Source: Turnera subulata
Lineage: Eukaryota > Streptophyta > Magnoliopsida > Malpighiales > Passifloraceae
Reading direction: 5' to 3'
Length of the DNA stretch: 64,000 nucleotides
NCBI GenBank assembly: GCA_028386065.3
Contig: JAKUCV010002532.1
Span: forward strand, 51,180-115,179
Shown here: positions 44,465 to 54,630 of the stretch, piece after piece
Numbering within the stretch: position 1 is the stretch's first letter
Layout of the letters: the number at the start of each line of letters is the position of its first letter
The notes under the pieces: model-generated
What the model was told of the DNA's origin: nothing
The model's database searches: none
The model's input: the letters and a program-made list of their open reading frames with translations, nothing else
Made by a program: the position numbers and the translations under genes

Positions 44465-44472
44465 TATATAAA
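44465..44472 (+). promoter_or_regulatory. TATA box of the P450 gene at 44539, adjacent to LINE
   Basis: TATATAAA in TCAGTATATATAAATCCAAC with the shared leader. The LINE target-site duplication ends at 44458, 6 bp upstream, so the original upstream promoter is now 6.2 kb away. Confidence 0.7.
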
Positions 44473-44538
44473 TCCAACTCCTGATGAAAAGAAAGGCAAC
44501 CCAAGATATTAACCAACTTTGTTCTTTTTCTTTTGCAC

Positions 44539-46469
44539 ATGAAAATGATAGTTGAGCTCTTATGCTTCGCTACGTTGGCCCTCCTTTTGCATGCATTGCG
44601 TCGCAAAAGGAAACAATATTTGCACCCCCTTCCTCCTGGCCCTATTGCCTTACCAATAATCGGTCACCTACATCTCCTTGGCCCCTTAATTCATCACACT
44701 TTTCGTGATTTTTCGTCTCTTTATGGGCCATTAATCCACCTCAAGCTTGGTTATGTCTCCTGTGTTGTTGCTTCCACGCCAGAGCTTGCCCAAGAACTCC
44801 TCAAAACCCATGAGCTCACCTTCTCTTCCCGCAAGCACTCCCTAGCCATTGATCGCCTTACCTATCACTCATCTTTTGCATTTGCACCCTACGGTCCTTA
44901 TTGGAAATTTATCAAGAAAATGAGCGCATTTGAGCTACTAAGCAACCGAATGCTTACCCAATCTGTTCCCATCAGGACCAATGAGTTGCACCGGTTTCTT
45001 CAAGATTTGTACTGCAAATCTAAAGTTGGTGAGACTGTTAATGTCACCCAAGAGTTGATAAAGTTGTCTAACAATATAATCTCTCGAATGATGCTCGGTA
45101 TTAGGTCTTCGGGGACCGATAGCCAATCCGAGGTTGCTAGAACTGTGGTGAGGCAGGTGACACAGATCTTCGGGGAATTTAATGTCTCGGATTATATTTG
45201 GTTTTGTAAGAATTTGGATTTGCAGGGATTCCGGAAGAGAATTGAGGACATACACTGCAGGTACGATGGGTTGCTTGAGGAGATCATTAGAGATAGGGAA
45301 CAAGTGAGGAAGCAAAATAAGAGCAAAGGAGAAGCAAACCAGGTCAAGGACTTTCTGGATGTAATGCTAGATGTGATGGAGAATGAAGACGCTGAGTTCA
45401 AACTGAAAAGAGAGAATGTGAAGGCCTTGATCTTGGTAAGCAATTATTCAAGATAAACTTTACTTATTTTGCATCCAAATTTATTTCTGTGGGGGAAGGG
45501 TGTTTATGACGCGGTACACAATGGAAAAGAGAGGAAAAAAAGCTTAAGTAGAAGGATCGGAAATTATCTTTATAAATGGGTAATATATTAGGTATCTACT
45601 ATCTACCCATTTTGTCACCACTACTGTATGTTTACAGGGTACTAAAGAAAAAATGTTTACAAAAATGTGATCACTCTGATTTAAAAATGTTTACAAAATA
45701 AATTTAGAAAAAAATAAATAAATGGCTAGCTACCTTCCTCATTCATTTTGAACTTAAAAAGAATAGGCATGCTTGCATACCGTTTCCACTTTTCTTTAAC
45801 GAGGCATCAAATGTTTTGTAGGATTTCTTCACTGCCGGAACAGACACAACGGCAATTACAGTAGAATGGGCATTGGCAGAACTCATAAACCATCCAGAGG
45901 TGCTTGAGAAAGCAAGAAAGGAGATCAAAGAAGTTGCGGGCAACAACAATAGGCTTATTCAAGAATCTGATGGTCCAAATCTTCCATACATCCATGCCAT
46001 CATAAAAGAAACTTTCCGGCTCCACCCACCCATCCCTATGATCTCAAGGAAGTCAATCGAAGATTGCAAGGTTGCCGGCTACACCATACCTGCAAACTCT
46101 TTATTGTTTGTAAACATTTGGTCCATTGGGAGGGACCCCAAGTACTGGGAAAGTCCTCTAGAATTTCGACCCGAAAGATTCTTATCATGCAACCAAGAAA
46201 GCAGAACTGGCGGTAGCTCTATGGACATTAGAGGCCAGCATTTTGAGCTGCTGCCTTTTGGCACGGGAAGGAGGAGCTGCCCAGGTATTTCTTTGGCGAT
46301 GCAACAAGTTCCCAACACAGTGGCTGCCATGATTCAGTGCTTTGATTGGAAGATTGCTGATGATAATGGACTGGACATGACTGAGCGGCCTGGATTGACA
46401 GCCCCTAGGGCTCATGATCTTGTATGCGTTCCTGTGGCCATGGAAAGCATGCTTAGTGTTCTTGGTTAA
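44539..46469 (+). CDS. Cytochrome P450, CYP93B-like (flavone synthase II-like)
   Basis: Complete two-exon P450: 44539-45435 and 45822-46469, 514 aa. The first ATG gives [13 protein letters not shown] 44545 aligns better with the MTLELL starts of paralogs, so either may be used. [22 protein letters not shown], the CYP93B linker [19 protein letters not shown], canonical I-helix AGTDTT, KETFR, FRPERF and [11 protein letters not shown] (Cys about 452) are all present. This is the copy with the most canonical motifs in the second subgroup and the best candidate for a working flavone synthase II-like enzyme. Its transcription may be altered by the LINE directly upstream of its TATA box. Confidence 0.93.
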
Positions 46470-48329
46470 CACAATTTATACTTTGGGTCAGTATGGTTTT
46501 CTAGAAAATAAGAAAGTCTTTAAAGATGAAGTGACTGACTAAGCGTCTCTCTTCAATTTGGCACTGCGGTTTGTGCCCTTGGCTTGTTTGATTGTGTGAG
46601 TTTCTGTAAACGCTGAATCTTTTTCTTATCAATTCAAAATAAGTATTTCCTTCTCTAAATATGCACTTGGGTATGTTATAGATCATAAAATCATTGGTGT
46701 AGCATCATCCATTATAACCAAAACACTTGGTTCCTCGAATCAAATCACAGCACCTCACTAAAATAAGTGATGGATTGATATATATGATCATAGGTAGTTG
46801 GATTTTGTTTAATATATATACTTAATCGTCCGACTACTCCTTACTCCATCCAACTCGTTCAAAGGCAAAAAAAAAAAAAAAATCTAGAAGGCAGCCATTA
46901 ATAATAAGAGAATGACGGTCTGTCAGAAATTATACACAGACTGAATCTCCTCATAAGAATTAATTAAGCCCCACCAGATAGCGATTATTAACCTCGTAGT
47001 CGTACAACCGGGTCCATCTGATCCTCTCAAAAGACGCAGATGCAAACAAACAACACAAGTTAAAGGGTTTTTGGGTTTTACAGTACCCCATGTTTAACGT
47101 TTTAGCCAATTTGGGTCCCTGATTTTCTGTTTGGACGGTCACGTACCCCGACTTTAAGTGGGCAGGCCAGTCATAGTCCCTCGGTCAGGCACCTGCCGAC
47201 GTGGCGGGCTGCCCGATTCTGGGCTCTCTGAGCCGCGCCAAAACGACGTCGTTTCGAGTTGAGACTACACTGTTTTGATGATGTGTGTTGACACGGTAGA
47301 TTAGTGGGCCCCATAGTCTGCCCAGGCCTGGTACAGTACCATACCGACCCGAAAATCCGCCCGTTACCCGAAAACCCGCCCGGTATGCACCAGTGAACCC
47401 GCCCACCCTTCTCATCTTTTCTTCTTTTTTTAAAAATAACTAAATGATGTAATTTAACTTTTATTTTATTAATTTTTTATTTTCAATTTTATAATAAAAT
47501 AAAATTATATTTATTATATTTTAAATTTAATATCAAAAATAAGTTTTAAAAAAATTATTTTTCTAATTTTATCTTTTTTTATACTTTCTTTTTTTCTTTT
47601 TTTCTTCTTCAGTCTTCTTTCTTTTATTTTTTCCTTTTTCTTTTTTTTTCTTCTTCAGCAACAATCCCCACCCCTTCCTACCCTCACCGTCGACCATCCA
47701 AATTCCTGAACCCATAAAAAAGAAACCACCAACACTCACGCCTCCACCATCCCCACCAATTACGAAGAAGACATCAAAAGAGTAGTAGTTGAACTCCCCC
47801 TCTCACCTGCAAATCGTACGTTCGTCACATATTCGTCGCCGATTCACGCCACCGCTCCCACCCAAGCTCCTACCTGTGACACCCACACGCGAGGAAGGGA
47901 GAGAGAGAGGGAGATTCTCGTGGCCCTCCAGCGCCACCTACGAGGGGGAGTTCAGATCGAGCCGGAACGACATGGGTGACGAGTGGGTCGGCGATGATGA
48001 AAAATAATATTTCTGGAAAGAGGACATGGGGTTTTTGCTTGGTTTGGGTTATGAATATTTTGGGTTTTAGCTTTCTGGGCAATGGTTGTGGCGGAGATTG
48101 GGTGGGTGGCGGCGACAGTGGTGGTGGTGGTGGCAGCGGCGGCGCTGGTGGTGTTAGTCTTTGGTTGTCGGTGGCTTTTTAAGGATGGGGGTATCGAATT
48201 GTTTTTTTTTTTGAACCAAACTGAATTTGGGGTATCGAATTGTCAGATGTTTTAATTTTTTCAAAGTAATGTTCATAAGAAAAGAATAAAAGAGAAGATA
48301 TTGTCTCTTTTTATTTACTTTATACTAGT

Positions 48330-48362
<33 letters not shown>
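46470..48362. other. Intergenic: P450 flank, dispersed repeat, low-complexity and G-rich DNA
   Basis: No confident gene. 47060-47255 is a diverged plus-oriented copy of the repeat at 3465-3785, with AAAACGACGTCGTTT at 47240-47254. It is followed by GACCCGAAAATCCGCCC-type sequence, AT-rich DNA, pyrimidine tracts, and a GC-rich stretch at 47640-48180 whose frames are Pro/Arg/Gly-rich with no domain. An (AAT)n microsatellite at about 48332-48362 leads into the gap. Confidence 0.45.
48188..48243 (-). mobile_element. Ultra-short insertion (minus orientation) with 15-bp target-site duplication
   Basis: GGGGTATCGAATTGT occurs at 48188-48202 and 48229-48243. Between is TTTTTTTTT followed by GAACCAAACTGAATTT, which is an A tail on the minus strand. 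Confidence 0.65.
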
Positions 48363-48827
48363 NNNNNNNNNNNNNNNNNNNNNNNNNNNNNNNNNNNNNN
48401 NNNNNNNNNNNNNNNNNNNNNNNNNNNNNNNNNNNNNNNNNNNNNNNNNNNNNNNNNNNNNNNNNNNNNNNNNNNNNNNNNNNNNNNNNNNNNNNNNNNN
48501 NNNNNNNNNNNNNNNNNNNNNNNNNNNNNNNNNNNNNNNNNNNNNNNNNNNNNNNNNNNNNNNNNNNNNNNNNNNNNNNNNNNNNNNNNNNNNNNNNNNN
48601 NNNNNNNNNNNNNNNNNNNNNNNNNNNNNNNNNNNNNNNNNNNNNNNNNNNNNNNNNNNNNNNNNNNNNNNNNNNNNNNNNNNNNNNNNNNNNNNNNNNN
48701 NNNNNNNNNNNNNNNNNNNNNNNNNNNNNNNNNNNNNNNNNNNNNNNNNNNNNNNNNNNNNNNNNNNNNNNNNNNNNNNNNNNNNNNNNNNNNNNNNNNN
48801 NNNNNNNNNNNNNNNNNNNNNNNNNNN
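48363..48827. other. Assembly gap (465 N)
   Basis: A run of N that directly follows an AAT microsatellite. The frame translated across it is meaningless. Confidence 0.99.
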
Positions 48828-49112
48828 AAAATAAATTTTTTCTTTTAGTGGGCCGCGACCGGATTAGAGTGATCTAGACCTAGGCCGAAAACTTTAAAGT
48901 GGGCCGGGCTCGGGCTCACCATCAACAATCAAATTTCAAAAATGGGCCTCGCACCATTGGTTTAGGCCTCTCATGTATATGATATACGCTCACATGTTTT
49001 TAAACTTCCGAGGAGGGAAGCTCTTATGAATTAGTATTTGATCCGACAACATCCTTGTAACAAATCGAAAGCCAATGTGAAAAAGGAAAGCATTCCTCCA
49101 TTTCCAGCTCCC

Positions 49113-50498
49113 ATGATTCTCTCTAGATTCAAATCAATCGCCACCCGCCACTACACAAATCCCACAACTTACCGGAAATACAAAACCCTCCGTTTCGACA
49201 AATCCGTGAAGAAACCCAGAACCACCCAAAACCCTCGAGGATCAGCTCCAAAGAAACGCAAGCCCTCGCCTTTTATGATCAATCTAAAGGAAACAGAGGA
49301 CCCAGAAAAGGCCCTGCCTCTCTTCCACCAGTACCACGAAATGGGTTTCAAGCATGACTACGCTTCCTACTCTGCCCTCATATACAAGCTCGCTCGGTCC
49401 CGCGATTTCGAAGCGGTTGAGACCGTACTGGGTTATGTAGAGGACAATAATGTCCGGTGCAACGAAACCCTTTTCATGGCTTTGTTTCAACATTACGGGA
49501 AAGCCCAGATGGTGGATAAGGCCGTTGAGCTTTTCCATAGGATGACAAGTTTTAACTGTGAACGTACACATCAGTGTTTCAATACTCTGCTTAATGTTCT
49601 TGTAGATAATGGTCGGTTTTCTGATGCGGATGAGTTGTTTGGTGGGTCGCGGAAAATGGGTTTTCGTTTGAATTCGGTTCCGTTTAATATAATGATCAAA
49701 GGGTGGTTGGAAAGAGGCGAGTGGGATAAGGCGTGCGAGGTGTTTGATGAAATGCTTGAGAGGAAAGTGCAGCCGACTGTTGTGACTTATAATAGTCTTA
49801 TTGGGTATTTGTGTAGGAGAGGTGAACTGAAGAGAGCGGAAGAGGTGTTTGAGGACATGATTGAGAAAGGGAAAAAGCCAAATGCCTCGACGTATGCGTT
49901 GTTGATGGAAGGTTTGTGCGGCAAGGGCAAGCACAATGACGCTAAGAAGTTAATGTTCGATATGGAGTATCGTGGGTGTAATCCGGGATTGGTAAATTTT
50001 GGTGTGTTGATGAGTGATCTTGGGAAGAGAGGGCAGATTGAGGAAGCAAAAGCGTTGCTTCTTGATATGAAGAAGAGGCGGCTTAAACCAGATGTTGTAA
50101 CTTATAACATACTGATAAATTATCTTTGTAAAGAGGGTAGAGTAACAGAGGCATATAAATTTTTGATCGAGATGCAAATTGGAGGTTGTGTGGCTAATGC
50201 GGCTACTTATAGGATGTTGGCAGATGGTTTTTGTCAGGTTGGGGATTTTGAGGGAGGTCTTAGGATTCTGAATGCTATGTTGGCAAGTAGGCATTTTCCA
50301 CGGATTCAGACGCTCAGTTGTCTGTTTATTGGCCTGGTGAAGTCGGGCAATATAGAAGGTGCTTGCTTTGTCTTGGAGGAGATGGAGAAAAGGAAGATGA
50401 TATTTGATTTGGACTGTTGGGAAGAGCTAGTCAGGGATTCTTGTGGTGGGAGCAGCGGAGCAAGTGAGCTTTTGACTGGTTTGATCTCGGTGATGTAA
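49113..50498 (+). CDS. Pentatricopeptide repeat (PPR) protein, P-type, probably mitochondrial
   Basis: Intronless 461-aa protein that binds organelle RNA in a sequence-specific way (family knowledge). The N-terminus MILSRFKSIATRHYTN is basic and Ser/Arg-rich without acidic residues, like a mitochondrial presequence. From about residue 60 to 440 there are roughly ten 35-residue PPR motifs, e.g. PTVVTYNSLIGYLCRRGELKR and PDVVTYNILINYLCKEGRVTE. No E, DYW or SMR domain follows, so it is a P-class PPR. The ATG at 49113 is the first in frame after several codons lacking ATG. It resembles the At1g07740 type from memory of the family; orthology is not proven. Confidence 0.9.
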   Translation: MILSRFKSIATRHYTNPTTYRKYKTLRFDKSVKKPRTTQNPRGSAPKKRKPSPFMINLKETEDPEKALPLFHQYHEMGFKHDYASYSALIYKLARSRDFEAVETVLGYVEDNNVRCNETLFMALFQHYGKAQMVDKAVELFHRMTSFNCERTHQCFNTLLNVLVDNGRFSDADELFGGSRKMGFRLNSVPFNIMIKGWLERGEWDKACEVFDEMLERKVQPTVVTYNSLIGYLCRRGELKRAEEVFEDMIEKGKKPNASTYALLMEGLCGKGKHNDAKKLMFDMEYRGCNPGLVNFGVLMSDLGKRGQIEEAKALLLDMKKRRLKPDVVTYNILINYLCKEGRVTEAYKFLIEMQIGGCVANAATYRMLADGFCQVGDFEGGLRILNAMLASRHFPRIQTLSCLFIGLVKSGNIEGACFVLEEMEKRKMIFDLDCWEELVRDSCGGSSGASELLTGLISVM

Positions 50499-51511
50499 CA
50501 GTCTTTAGCATTGGACATTTTCTGCAAGATCCAACTTCAACTGCAAAAAAATTTTACATGAAGTTCATGCTTCCAATTTTGGGGATACAGTGAAGGTTTT
50601 CACTTCCGAGGCAATCTGTAATTATGTCATAGATAAGACACGGTTGGGTTGTGGTCTTGACCTAATACAAACAGGTTGGATTACATCCAATATGCTGAAA
50701 GAAGCATGGCCCCTTCTCTATGTAGAAGCTTTCAGAAGGCGATACCAAGCTTGGAAGAAACCTCTTTTCAATTCAAGGCATGAGGACGTAGAAGGTGGTC
50801 AAGTGTTTGAAGCTTTAAAAGAATGAATGCTTGTAGTCAAAGCTCTCATGTACGTTTTGTTCTGTAACCACGGCATTTTTGGGCAATTCACGGCAAAAAT
50901 AGATAGAGAGTAGTGCTGTAAGCGTTTCCATTTACTTGGCAGTTTTGCACTATCACCAGCCTCAGCCTTGATCCCTGGGGAGGTGAGTTTTTGACGATAT
51001 TAATAGTCACAGAAACCGTTTGTTAGCTTGGAACAGACTTGATATGTAATTCAATGCACTAGGGGTAAAGGATAGCCCAATTGTGTCGAAAGCCATTCAT
51101 GCTGGAGTCATTGGCCTACCAATTTTGGACGCAGTGGTCAAGGTACTATATCTAAAGCAGCTGGCTATATGGATCCATTTGTACCTGGGTTACAGTGGAA
51201 CACGAATGCTTGACATTAGTTGAAAGTGCAATTAGTTGCTAGCTTCCTGTTCTGTTATTCTGCATAAATTTGGATTTACCTAAAACAAAATGAAATGAAC
51301 ATTGAAGAAGAATCTTCGCTCAAGCTTCACCTTTTCTTGCAATGGATTTGAGAATCTAATAGGAGATTAAATTTCTGAACCCCGCAGATTTAGACCAACT
51401 GTGAAGGTCATTCTGAATCTTGAGATATTAAAATGAAGATTTGGCCAAGTTATGCTGATTACTATAAAAGCCTTAACAGTCATAAAAACAGAAAGAAAAG
51501 GGAAAGAAAAG
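50499..51511. other. 3' flank of PPR gene
   Basis: No gene recognised. An open frame at 50590-50826 lacks an ATG start and any known domain; it may be a relic or part of the PPR 3' UTR. The rest is AT-rich. Confidence 0.4.
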
Positions 51512-52671
51512 AAAACTACTAAGAAACTAAATTACCACGAACTATGAAATCAAAAGCTCCCAACGGCTAGTTTCTAGAGTAAGAAAATCCTCTCCCTTCT
51601 CTCTAGAGTTTTCAACCTCAAATTTTCTTCTTTGTGCAAAACCATTGTGAACTTGGCCATGGGGATGAATTAACCAAAGAGATTTGAGTCTTCTTCCTCC
51701 ACCATCTATCACATCTTCATGACCTCATTATCCAACCACTCATATTCTCGCCCTCTTCCTCCTTATTGAGCAAGCACACCAAGTGTTCGATAAAATGTTC
51801 AAGAAGTGTTTGGATGTTACCGCATCCAATTCAAGTTAGAGGATTCGTTTGTGGTCGATTACGATCTTTGAATCCAATCTTTTTCTGTTCCGGTTATCCG
51901 GATTTAGGGTCCTTGACCCCAAGTTTATCAAGCTTACCATAGTCTTCAAGCTTCGATTTTAGAAGCTTGGTGTTGTTGTTGGATGGAATTCCGAAGCAAT
52001 AGTCGCATGGGTAGAGGAGTTATCGCCGGCGACGGCAGCGGTGGTGACGATGGCGATGGTGACGGGGGTGCAGCTGATGCTGGTTGTTCTTCTAGCGCGG
52101 TTGGGACACAGCTCCTGCCCGGCGAATTTTGGCGTAGGGGTTTTTCCCCGGTAGCTCTGGCTATAAAACGGGGAGCCTTAGTAGTACAGATCTTGGCTCG
52201 TCATAGTGGTGCATCCGATGAAGGGGATGACAAAGAAGATGAGCAGGATCGGATTTTGAATGAGTATAAAGAATGCCGATTCCCATTGCAACGAGATGGT
52301 CACTACATCGCCATTAGCTCCACAACTTCAAAAATGTCGATTTCCAAAGACATAGAAGAGTGCTCGACCTCCCGGAAGGATCGCCTGGTACTAACCAGGG
52401 ACATGCCGTTCTAATTGTGTAAGCAAGAAGGGGAAACCATCACAGTGAGAGCTAACAGAGGATGTGGTCTCGATCAACCAAGCAACCAGGAATTCCGGTT
52501 CCGCTTTCTACTCGGATATGCTATGTTATTATTTTGGCCAAGTATGACATTCATGTTTCTGCTGGTTTGTAATTTTTAGGATTAGGATTCGATGATTATG
52601 ATTGTATAAAACTATTTCTATCAATATACTTATCGATGCTTGCTGACAAAAAAAAAAAAAACTACTAAGAA
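51512..52671 (+). mobile_element. Poly-A retroposed insertion (~1.1 kb) with 14-bp TSD
   Basis: AAAACTACTAAGAA is at 51512-51525 and 52658-52671, and the inserted DNA ends in about 14 A at 52648-52661. It contains an ATG frame at 51983-52414 (143 aa, Gly/Asp-rich start, no known domain) with a long leader. It could be a retrocopy of an mRNA or an internally deleted LINE; its 3' end (ATCGATGCTTGCTGAC plus A tail) vaguely resembles the LINE ends in this window. Confidence 0.6.
51983..52414 (+). CDS. Hypothetical 143-aa frame inside the retroposed insertion
   Basis: It starts MEFRSNSRMGRGVIAGDGSG, with a Gly/Asp-rich run (GDDGDGDGG) at residues 20-30 and a polar C-terminus. No known domain and no paralog in the window. 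It sits entirely between the target-site duplications of the insertion, so it was carried in; coding status is doubtful. Confidence 0.25.
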   Translation: MEFRSNSRMGRGVIAGDGSGGDDGDGDGGAADAGCSSSAVGTQLLPGEFWRRGFSPVALAIKRGALVVQILARHSGASDEGDDKEDEQDRILNEYKECRFPLQRDGHYIAISSTTSKMSISKDIEECSTSRKDRLVLTRDMPF

Positions 52672-53160
52672 GACCTCACCTGATATTCAGTATATGTCAC
52701 GTTTTGGACCAGCATTAGAATACTACTAATTGCCATGATCATTTACTTTCAGTGTGAATGATCATTGATATATATAGCATTGGCCAAACTCAATTTCAAC
52801 AGTAGGCAAGGAACCAAATTAATTGCAACCAGAGAGTCGACAGTATCACTACACAAACCAAAAGCTGGAAACTTTTAGCACCTCCTAGAAAATCTTTTGT
52901 TCTCCTCCAATCCAGGCTCCAACTCTCTTGCTCTCCACCACTCCCCCTCTCAGGTATTATGCTTCCCATCCCTCTGCTTCCTTTCCCCATTCATCAATCC
53001 AATGGAAAAAAGAAAAGGAGAGCAAAGAATAGAAGTAAATAAGCTTTGGAGCCACAACAAATCAAAATAGTGTCTGTCGAAAAAACAATATTCTTGCCAT
53101 TCTACATTGGAATACCATAAGCATCAGGATGGAAGATCACATATAAAACGATGGAAAATC

Positions 53161-54630
53161 TTAGGAAGGCACTGGAAGAATTGGTGTTGGCCACGGTGGG
53201 AGTACAACCGGGAAGACTATGTCAGAATTATTGGTGTCGATGTTGCTCGGGGTTTGGCTAACGATTTCCCAGGCTCCGGTTTGCAAGTTACAATAGATTA
53301 TATCATGGTTCTCCTTAAAGTAGACGATATTGGGGTCAGTTGGGTGGCAAGAGAGCCCAAAAGAGGATATATGCGTAGATTTCTTGTTCATAAGTAGATC
53401 TAGATTGACATTGTGCTCCAAGCTCCAATTCCCTGACCTACCATCCTTGAGTTCCCAAACCATCATCACAGTGCCTCGGCGATAATAGGGAATATAGATC
53501 TTCATCAACCGCAGAAAGCCTCGACAGACACTGAGATAGCAATGGGGAGGGAAAATATCGGGGTTTTCCCTGAGATCAGGAGAGTCCTGAATGAAGTAAG
53601 TCTTGTGAGGATCAAAGGGGTCAAAGGCGACGATATCTTCCCCACTGTGCCAATGCAACTTACCATTCCAATTAACGACATTACTACTGCATTTAAGTCT
53701 AGATCCTCGGTGAAACACATCTACAAGTGGAAATGCACACCACTTGCCGGTCTCAGAACTGTAAATGTCAACACAAAGGTTCTTATCACCACGGAAAGCA
53801 TGCTCAATGAAGACTACCCTGTACCGAAACTGGTAATTTATCGTGTACTCAACTCCTCCTCGAGCATCTAAAACACAATGGGGTTCACACACCAACCCTG
53901 CGACCATGCCCCCTACATGTAGGGGACGGGGACAGCGAGGAAGGGCAACCCATTGCTTGGTAAACAGGTTACACAAATACACCTCGTAAGCTCCATTTGG
54001 GTTTCGAGTTTCACACAAAAGCAAATCATTGAACACTGCTAGAATTCGAAAGTCTTCTTCTTTTCTCCCCACGGAGACAAAGCCAAAATCAAGCCCCAGT
54101 TTCTTAAACAAGGGAGGGTACTGATTGGAGAGCACATATTTACAATAGTGTCTGTGGCGGAACCGTAAAATCAGATGTCCCTCACTCCTAAAGAATGCCT
54201 CCTCAGAGACTGTGTAACCAAATATCAAAAGAAAAGGGTTGTTGGGATAATCACTACTGCCCAAAACAATATTGCCTTCTTCTTCTTCTTTAGTATCGTC
54301 ACCGTCGTGGGCGGCGGCGGAATTATTGATATTGATATGGTGGTTTATAAAGCGACGAACCAAGAAGTGGGTGGAGATGATACGGTACCATGATTTGCAG
54401 ACGCGCTTGCATTGACCCAGAAACTGGATGGACGGCAGCCGACAAAAGACCTCCACTAGCATGTAATCGTCCACCGTGAAATCGGATAGATCCGACGACG
54501 GCGGAGGAAACCAGGATGATGGCGATGATCGGGTTCCGGCGGCAATACTGGACGGAGGAGGAGGAATGCTATCAGATGAGGAAGAACATGGAACCAGTTC
54601 CTTGTGTCTCTTATTACTATCACCGGACAT
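53161..54630 (-). CDS. F-box protein with F-box-associated C-terminal region
   Basis: Intronless 489-aa protein. Such proteins serve as substrate receptors of SCF ubiquitin ligases. The Ser/Pro-rich N-terminus (residues 14-49) precedes the F-box at about 52-92 (TVDDYMLVEVFCRLPSIQFLGQ, then CKRVCKSWYRIIS). The C-terminal 350 residues show the F-box-associated pattern (LLLCETRNPNGAYEVYLCNLFTKQW, VDIYSSETGKW, NWNGKLHWH, VAFDPFDPHKT, MMVWELKDGRSGNWSLEH). ATG 54630 is the first in frame, and the 5' leader lies at 54631-54720. Target unknown. Confidence 0.88.
   Translation of the reverse strand: MSGDSNKRHKELVPCSSSSDSIPPPPSSIAAGTRSSPSSWFPPPSSDLSDFTVDDYMLVEVFCRLPSIQFLGQCKRVCKSWYRIISTHFLVRRFINHHININNSAAAHDGDDTKEEEEGNIVLGSSDYPNNPFLLIFGYTVSEEAFFRSEGHLILRFRHRHYCKYVLSNQYPPLFKKLGLDFGFVSVGRKEEDFRILAVFNDLLLCETRNPNGAYEVYLCNLFTKQWVALPRCPRPLHVGGMVAGLVCEPHCVLDARGGVEYTINYQFRYRVVFIEHAFRGDKNLCVDIYSSETGKWCAFPLVDVFHRGSRLKCSSNVVNWNGKLHWHSGEDIVAFDPFDPHKTYFIQDSPDLRENPDIFPPHCYLSVCRGFLRLMKIYIPYYRRGTVMMVWELKDGRSGNWSLEHNVNLDLLMNKKSTHISSFGLSCHPTDPNIVYFKENHDIIYCNLQTGAWEIVSQTPSNIDTNNSDIVFPVVLPPWPTPILPVPS

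Noticed and set aside
44442..44606. N-terminal extension of LINE ORF1 into P450 DNA
   Set aside because: The element ends at the target-site duplication at 44442-44458; the extra codons are antisense P450 sequence open by chance.
47640..48182. Possible gene (Pro/Arg/Gly-rich frames)
   Set aside because: Low-complexity GC-rich DNA without domain, splice pattern or paralog; next to an assembly gap.
48301..48834. 177-aa frame
   Set aside because: It crosses 465 N bases.
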